Shown here: positions 6,896-11,369 of the stretch, one piece after another | Numbering within the stretch: the stretch's first letter is position 1 | Layout of the letters: each line of letters opens with the position of its first letter | Assembly: GCA_028287725.1 (NCBI GenBank) | Contig: JAQBPC010000118.1 | Coordinates: 1 to 11,369, forward strand | From: Chloroflexota bacterium | GTDB lineage: Bacteria > Chloroflexota > UBA5177 > JANWHV01 | Length of the DNA: 11,369 nucleotides | Direction of reading: 5' to 3' | Notes under the pieces: model-generated | Told to the model about the DNA's origin: nothing | The model's database searches: none | What the model saw: the letters and a program-made list of their open reading frames with translations, nothing else | Translations under genes and position numbers: made by a program

Positions 6896-8680
6896 ATGAC
6901 TACCCAGCCGGCCCCAGAGTTCGTTACCTGGAACAATTCGGACCTCGAGCATACGATCCTCGATTCAATCTCGCTGAAAGCGCCGTTGGAAGTAATCGAA
7001 AGTTTTTCTTCGCTCGTGCGTTCCTCCGGTTCAAGCCAGGAACGCGAGGCGATCGACCTTCTTCGAGCACGTCTGACTTCGTGGGGCGTGCCACACAAGC
7101 TCCACGAGCCTATGTGTTTCATCTCCATCCCGCTTGCCGCCCATGTGCGCGTGGGTGACACAACGTTCCGGGCAAAGACGCCCTCCATGTCCGTCTCGAC
7201 TGGCGGTCGAGAAATCAGCGGCGAGCTGGTTTACCTTCCCAGTGCCACCGGCTCCTCAGTCAGTGATGTGTTCTCCACCGGTGTCGATCTTGCCGGCGTG
7301 GACGTGCGCGGGAAAATCGTGATCACCGAGGGCATGGCTTTACCCGGCAAAGTGACCGATGTGCTTGATGCTGGCGCCCTCGCCGGTATTTTTATTAACC
7401 CCGGCTCAGCCATTCACGAAGGCATATGCACCTCTATCTGGGGCACGCCCGATCTGGCATCGTCTGTTCGTCAGCCAGGCGTTCCTATCGTCGCTGTCAA
7501 CCATGAAGACGGCCAGCGCCTGATTGCCGCCGCGCGCGACGGTAGCCAGGTCGCCGTAGCCACGAATCTGGATACCGGCTGGCGCCCCATTCCTGTGCTT
7601 GTCGCCGAAATTAGCGGACAGGCCACGCCCGACGAATACGTGTTGCTGCATGGTCACCTCGACTCCTGGCATGTCGGTATCGGCGACAATGCGACTGGTA
7701 ATGCTACCATGCTCGAACTGGCTCGCGTGTTCTGGCAGCATCGTGATCGCCTCGACCGCTCGCTTCGAATTGCCTGGTGGAGTGGCCATTCCCATGGGCG
7801 ATATGCCGGCTCTACCTGGTACGCGGATACCTTTGCAATTGATCTGGCGCGCCACTGCGTCGCCCAGGTCAACTGCGATTCACCCGGTTGTCGCTGGGCC
7901 GATACCTACGACGGGCTCAACGTGATGAGTGAGGCTCAGCCCTTCGTGGACCGCGTGATCCGCGATACGACGGGCATCACCCCGCATATGGAACGGCCGC
8001 ACCGTGCCGGCGATTACTCGTTCAACGCCGTCGGCCTTACCTCCTTCTACATGCTGAGCTCGACCATGTCGGAAGAGAAGCGTAAGGAGGAAGGTTACTA
8101 TGCCGTAGGGGGCTGTGGCGGCAATATCCAATGGCACACTGAAGACGATACCCTGGAAATCGCCGACCGCGAGTACCTGCTTCGCGACATGCGTATGTAT
8201 GCCAACTCGATACTTCGAGTGCTCAGTGCGCCCATACATCCCTTCGATTGGCGACGGACTACCGCAGAGTTTCGTGGCACGCTTACCCGTTACCAGCAGG
8301 CCGCCGGAGCCGCGTTCGATTTCACACCCGCGTTTGAGGCCGTTGCAGCTCTTGATGCGGCGCTCGCCCGATTCTATGCGGCCACGCCAATTGCTATCGA
8401 ACCAGCAAGTGCGCAAGTCCGCCGCTTCAACGCGGTCCAGCGTCGACTGGCGCGTTTACTCATACCTGTGAACTTCAGCGCGATGCCGAGCTTCTATCAC
8501 GATCCCGCACTGCATGTGCCCCACTTGCCCGACCTCGCGCCCGCATTGACATTCCCTGCCGCCGGCGACGATGTGGCGCAGCGTGGCATTCTGCGTGCCC
8601 ATCTCACGCGGGGCCAGAACCGACTAGTGTGGGCCCTCGAACAAGCACGGGAGTCGGTCGAGGCCGCAACTCCCGCGTGA
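6896..8680 (+). CDS. M28B-like peptidase with PA domain and transferrin-receptor-type C-terminal domain
   Basis: The product has 594 residues. An N-terminal part (about 28-95) is followed by a PA-like domain (about 100-225, with VDVRGKIVITEG). The M28 core has GHLDSW at 253-258 (His 254), GIGDNATG at 261-268 (Asp 264), NCDSPG with Asp 328 and WHTEDDT with His 414. These match the metal ligands of glutamate carboxypeptidase II, whose GHRDSW and GGIDPQSG motifs are close. Residues about 455-590 resemble the dimerization domain of that group (RRFNAVQRRLARLLIP, then FYHDP). The Glu-Glu pair that supplies the general base and a zinc ligand is replaced by GHSHGRYAGS (297-306), so catalysis must be altered or absent. 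There is no signal peptide, so it is likely cytoplasmic. ATG at 6896 follows GAGGAAGG. The M19 gene ends 137 bases upstream. Confidence 0.88.
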   Translation: MTTQPAPEFVTWNNSDLEHTILDSISLKAPLEVIESFSSLVRSSGSSQEREAIDLLRARLTSWGVPHKLHEPMCFISIPLAAHVRVGDTTFRAKTPSMSVSTGGREISGELVYLPSATGSSVSDVFSTGVDLAGVDVRGKIVITEGMALPGKVTDVLDAGALAGIFINPGSAIHEGICTSIWGTPDLASSVRQPGVPIVAVNHEDGQRLIAAARDGSQVAVATNLDTGWRPIPVLVAEISGQATPDEYVLLHGHLDSWHVGIGDNATGNATMLELARVFWQHRDRLDRSLRIAWWSGHSHGRYAGSTWYADTFAIDLARHCVAQVNCDSPGCRWADTYDGLNVMSEAQPFVDRVIRDTTGITPHMERPHRAGDYSFNAVGLTSFYMLSSTMSEEKRKEEGYYAVGGCGGNIQWHTEDDTLEIADREYLLRDMRMYANSILRVLSAPIHPFDWRRTTAEFRGTLTRYQQAAGAAFDFTPAFEAVAALDAALARFYAATPIAIEPASAQVRRFNAVQRRLARLLIPVNFSAMPSFYHDPALHVPHLPDLAPALTFPAAGDDVAQRGILRAHLTRGQNRLVWALEQARESVEAATPA

Positions 8681-8803
8681 CCCTTCAACAGAATCATCAT
8701 TCATGATCGCACGTCACCATCGTCACGCATTGGTTTGGATGGAGATGCGCCGTAGGTCTGCATGGTAGCGGTACGATGTTGGTATAGGCGCTTACGTTCG
8801 TCA

Positions 8804-9433
8804 CTAGTCGCCGTCGTCCGATCGGACGTCGAGTCCCAGGGCGGTCGCAATGACGATCGCTTGATCCAGGTCCACGATCGCACCCTTGAGCTCGACAGTT
8901 GTTGGGTCCAGCGCGGAGAGATCAGAGCCACGCAGGTCGGCGCGCGACAAGTTGGCCTTGTCGAGCCACGATCCGGACAAATCGACGTGACGGAACTTTG
9001 TGCCTTCGCAACGCGCACCTGTGAGGTCGACCTCGCGCATACGAACGCCGTTGAATGAAGCTCGTCGCAGATCGGCGCCCGGGAGTCCAACTAATGACCA
9101 GTCTCCACGCTCGCACGAGACAAGGTCGAGCGTACACCTATCGAACATGCTGCCGACGAGCTTACAGCCCTTGAAACTGGCGTTGAAAAACGTACAGCGC
9201 GTGAACGTGCAGTTGAGGAATGCAGACTCGTTGTGCTTGGAGGCGTTGAAGCTGCAGGTGCGGAAAGTGCACTCGTTGAACACGGCGCTCTTATTCGACA
9301 CCTCGGTCATGTCGACGTCGATAAAGGCGACACGTGTGTGGCGCTGGCCCGAGAGATCCTTGCCGTACCAGTCCTGGTGTCGAATCTCAGTTTCGGTCGC
9401 GGGCGCTGGAACACCATACCTTCGTTCAGCCAT
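8804..9433 (-). CDS. Pentapeptide-repeat protein
   Basis: The product of 209 residues is built mostly of pentapeptide repeats at about 26-172, which fold as a right-handed quadrilateral beta-helix. The first half is rich in CTF/CSF-type units (NECTF, RTCSF, LNCTF, TRCTF); the second half has canonical A(D/N)LXX units (PGADL, DKANL, SRADL, RGSDL). The C-terminal cap (about 173-203, DPTTVELKGAIVDLDQAIVI) is non-repeat and could be helical and dimeric. Such proteins include DNA-mimicking gyrase protectors of the Qnr/MfpA type, but most have no known role, and the cap rather than the repeats would decide. I chose the ATG at 9433 with GGGGAGAG about ten bases upstream; a TTG at 9442 would add three residues. 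There is no signal peptide. It converges on the M28 gene, with 123 bases and no evident terminator between them. Confidence 0.9.
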   Translation of the reverse strand: MAERRYGVPAPATETEIRHQDWYGKDLSGQRHTRVAFIDVDMTEVSNKSAVFNECTFRTCSFNASKHNESAFLNCTFTRCTFFNASFKGCKLVGSMFDRCTLDLVSCERGDWSLVGLPGADLRRASFNGVRMREVDLTGARCEGTKFRHVDLSGSWLDKANLSRADLRGSDLSALDPTTVELKGAIVDLDQAIVIATALGLDVRSDDGD

Positions 9434-9594
9434 GGTAGCCAAGCTCTCCCCGACTAGATATCAACCGGCGTTGAGGCACCGTGTTACTGTGCTGAGGCGA
9501 AGGCAGACCGCCCCGACAAGGTGATCTGCCCTGGCCAAACGTATTTGCGAGCTACATTTCTCGACGCGGGGGTCAACGCGCCTCATTGCATATT

Positions 9595-9615
9595 GCTAGC
9601 AGCGTTGCTGCTTGC
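9595..9615 (-). terminator. Hairpin downstream of the threonine aldolase gene
   Basis: AGCAGC-GTT-GCTGCT forms a perfect six-base stem with a three-base loop. A further GC/GC pair beyond one T-T mismatch gives an eight-pair imperfect stem. It lies about 20 bases past the TAG of the aldolase gene on the minus strand. No U-tract follows, so it is at best a weak intrinsic terminator or an RNA-end stabiliser. Confidence 0.35.
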
Positions 9616-9635
9616 GGAGATCCTGAGAAAACTAC

Positions 9636-10679
9636 CTACCCACGCATCGCCGCGGCAATTTGCGTGATCGCCCTTTCCACCTGGGGCTCTTCTATCCCGT
9701 AATGGGTGACGACGCGAATCCTGCTGCTATCGAGCGCATCGGAGAGTACGCCGCGCGAGGCCATCCGGGCAACGATCTCGGATGAGCTGCAGCCACTGGG
9801 CGCAACGCTAAAGATGATGATGTTGGTCTGCACGCGTCCCGGATCCAGGTCGATGCCCGGTATTGCGGCCAGTGCTCCCGCCAGCTTCTTTGCCAGGTGA
9901 TGATCGTCGGCCATGCGCTCGACCATGTTGTCGAGCGCGTAGAGCGCACCCGCTGCGATCACGCCGGCCTGCCGCATCCCTCCACCCATCATCTTCCGCC
10001 AGCGATGCGCTTCTCGGATAAACTCTTTGCTGCCGCAGAGCACTGAGCCGACCGGCGCGGCCAGCCCCTTAGAGGCACAGAAGGTGACAGAGTCTGCCCC
10101 AGCCGTCAGTGCCGAAGCCGGCACGCCGAGCGCCACCGCGGCGTTGAAGAGGCGGGCGCCGTCAAGATGGACGGCGGCACCGTGTTCATGAGCTAGCTCC
10201 TGGATCTTGCGCGTGTATTCGGGGCCGAGCACCAACCCACCGCAGCGGTTCTGTGTATTCTCCAGGCAGATCAGCGTGGTGAATGGGTTGTGCACGTCCG
10301 TCCGATCGCGTATGACACGCTTCACATCCGAGGGGTCGAGCGTTCCGTCCGGCTGATTCGGCACGGTACGCACCTGAGCGCCGGCAAGTGCCGAGGCGCC
10401 GCCCACTTCGAAATGCAGGATGTGCGACTGGTCGCCGACCACGATCTCATCACCGCGTGTGCAGTGGGTAAGCACCGCCACGAGATTGCCCTGGGTGCCA
10501 CTGCTGACGAACATTGCGTCCTGCTTGCCGGTGATTTCCGCCGCTCGCTCCTGCAAGCGATTGACCGTCGGGTCTTCACCGTAGACATCATCGCCCAACT
10601 CCGCCTCGTACATTGCCTGTCGCATTTCAGGGGGCGGCAGGGTAACCGTGTCACTTCGCAGGTCAATGGTTTCGCTCAC
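9636..10679 (-). CDS. ltaE: Low-specificity L-threonine aldolase (PLP-dependent)
   Basis: This enzyme splits L-threonine or L-allo-threonine to glycine and acetaldehyde, and related beta-hydroxy amino acids. The 347 residues match the usual family length. It opens with the family signature IDLRSDTVTLPPPEMRQAM and GDDVYGEDPTVNRLQ. Other family features are SSGTQGN (59-65) for cofactor phosphate binding, His 86 in QSHILHFE stacking on the cofactor, and ENTQNRCGG (140-148). HLDGARLFNAA follows, with Asp 173 and Arg 176, and CASKGLAAPVGS contains the PLP-binding Lys 204. RVVTH near the end fits the substrate carboxylate region. All key residues are present, so it should be active in the cytoplasm. 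The start is a GTG at 10679; AAAGG lies about nine bases upstream, and the nearby ATG codons at 10695 and 10698 are out of frame. Confidence 0.96.
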   Translation of the reverse strand: MSETIDLRSDTVTLPPPEMRQAMYEAELGDDVYGEDPTVNRLQERAAEITGKQDAMFVSSGTQGNLVAVLTHCTRGDEIVVGDQSHILHFEVGGASALAGAQVRTVPNQPDGTLDPSDVKRVIRDRTDVHNPFTTLICLENTQNRCGGLVLGPEYTRKIQELAHEHGAAVHLDGARLFNAAVALGVPASALTAGADSVTFCASKGLAAPVGSVLCGSKEFIREAHRWRKMMGGGMRQAGVIAAGALYALDNMVERMADDHHLAKKLAGALAAIPGIDLDPGRVQTNIIIFSVAPSGCSSSEIVARMASRGVLSDALDSSRIRVVTHYGIEEPQVERAITQIAAAMRG

Positions 10680-10702
10680 GCGGTGCGCCTTTCATCATGA
10701 AT

Positions 10703-10733
10703 GAGCCACATTGGCTCTGCTGTGCATGCAGAG
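10703..10733 (-). promoter_or_regulatory. Two overlapping, mutually exclusive hairpins in the threonine aldolase leader
   Basis: GAGCCA-CAT-TGGCTC (10703-10717) and CTCTGC-TGTGCAT-GCAGAG (10715-10733) are both perfect six-base stems. They share the three bases 10715-10717, so only one full stem can form at a time. They end about 24 bases before the GTG start of the aldolase gene on the minus strand. This could be an RNA switch or a pair of protein sites. No T-tract follows, so simple attenuation is not indicated. Confidence 0.35.
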
Positions 10734-10752
10734 AAGGGTACCGCATCGACAG

Positions 10753-10780
10753 GCCTCTCAGTTTGCCGTGGCGGAGAGGC
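10753..10780 (-). terminator. Possible hairpin terminator of the right-edge gene
   Basis: GCCTCTC (10753-10759) and GAGAGGC (10774-10780) form a perfect seven-base stem with a 14-base loop. It starts three bases after the TGA of the right-edge gene. No U-tract follows, so termination would be weak or factor-assisted, and read-through into the threonine aldolase gene is possible. Confidence 0.35.
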
Positions 10781-10782
10781 AG

Positions 10783-11369
10783 TCAGGGGGTCGCGGTAGC
10801 CGTCGCTCCGGCGGCCGTCGCCGGCACTAGCTTTGTGACAGGCCCACCCTTCTTCGACCCGTCGAGAGTCCGTCCCTGCAGGCGATAGAAGGGCTGCAGC
10901 CTAACCGTATGACCAGCCGGCGCCGGCACATACACCAGGCTAATTGCATCAATTTGAACGACTCTAGCAGCCGACATCGAATACGATCTCTGCGGCGTTG
11001 ATGTGGCGCCCTGCACGGAGCCGGGCGCGGCCGCACCAGTGTCCGAGGTAACTATCGAATGCGGGCTGCGTAATCGCGCCGTGCCCGCGCCCTGTAGCGT
11101 GGGCCACAAGCGATGCGCATAGAATATGTGACCGCCGGCATCCAGCTCTACCGTTAGATCGACGGCAGCCTGGTCTGCATTGAGAGGGAACCGCGTTGAA
11201 GGGGCAAATTGCACAATCACCTTCCCATGCAGGTATTGTGTGCTTGCGTCGCGCGCGCTCACACCTTTTGGCAGCATGGCGTGGGCTGCAAGCCATGCAA
11301 GTGCCAGGTTCGTCGCATGTGCCGGCGTTATCTTGGGCTTTCCTGCACCGTTCGCGCCGGCATCAGGGC
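10783..11369 (-). CDS. Hypothetical protein, C-terminal 194 residues (5' end outside window)
   Basis: The reading frame is open from the right edge to a TGA at 10785-10783, so the true start lies beyond 11369. A methionine at 11277 is internal, since the 30 preceding codons also read as normal protein (for example ITPAHATNLALAWLAAHA). I do not recognise the family. The visible part has a short helical stretch and a beta-rich middle with a polar, Ala/Thr/Ser-rich linker. It then has a pattern of alternating hydrophobic residues (IDAISLVYVPAP, HTVRLQPFYRLQG), and ends in a low-complexity Ala/Thr/Gly tail. The lack of cysteine and the composition would suit an extracytoplasmic domain of an anchored protein, but the N terminus is not visible to test this. 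It may be cotranscribed with the threonine aldolase gene 103 bases downstream. Confidence 0.7.
   Translation of the reverse strand, partial: PDAGANGAGKPKITPAHATNLALAWLAAHAMLPKGVSARDASTQYLHGKVIVQFAPSTRFPLNADQAAVDLTVELDAGGHIFYAHRLWPTLQGAGTARLRSPHSIVTSDTGAAAPGSVQGATSTPQRSYSMSAARVVQIDAISLVYVPAPAGHTVRLQPFYRLQGRTLDGSKKGGPVTKLVPATAAGATATATP

Noticed and set aside
8681..8803. Bidirectional terminator between the convergent M28 and pentapeptide genes
   Set aside because: Only short imperfect stems such as ATCAT/ATGAT and a CGTCAC direct repeat are visible; none has the stem strength or T-tract required.

Overview
The window looks like the chromosome of a free-living heterotroph with moderately high GC (about 58-60 % by eye). 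The Tat-exported solute-binding protein, the double-length Lrp/AsnC regulator and the peptidase set would fit Chloroflexota, Actinobacteriota or soil proteobacteria. No marker gene fixes the lineage, so this is only a guess. No tRNA, rRNA, CRISPR array, insertion sequence or phage gene was seen.

Positions 1-3560 (minus strand) hold a peptide-type ABC importer operon, transcribed leftwards: solute-binding protein, DppB/OppB-type permease, DppC/OppC-type permease, and the first 63 codons of an ATPase cut by the left edge. The genes overlap or nearly touch. Positions 3561-4182 are a 622-bp divergent control region with no convincing gene. It holds several perfect dyad symmetries and a candidate promoter for the importer.

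Positions 4183-8680 (plus strand) hold three genes facing the other way: a tandem double Lrp/AsnC regulator, an M19 dipeptidase-like metallohydrolase and an M28B-like peptidase with PA, M28 and transferrin-receptor-type dimerization regions. The simplest reading is a peptide scavenging locus: the importer brings in short peptides or peptide-like compounds, two cytoplasmic hydrolases process them, and the regulator between the arms senses an amino acid or product and controls both. Both hydrolases have altered metal-site motifs (HxH for HxD in the M19 protein, GHSHG where the catalytic Glu-Glu belongs in the M28 protein). The true substrate may therefore not be an ordinary dipeptide.

Positions 8804-11369 (minus strand) hold an apparently unrelated set: a pentapeptide-repeat protein, a low-specificity L-threonine aldolase with an unusual leader of two mutually exclusive hairpins, and the C-terminal part of an unrecognised protein running off the right edge.
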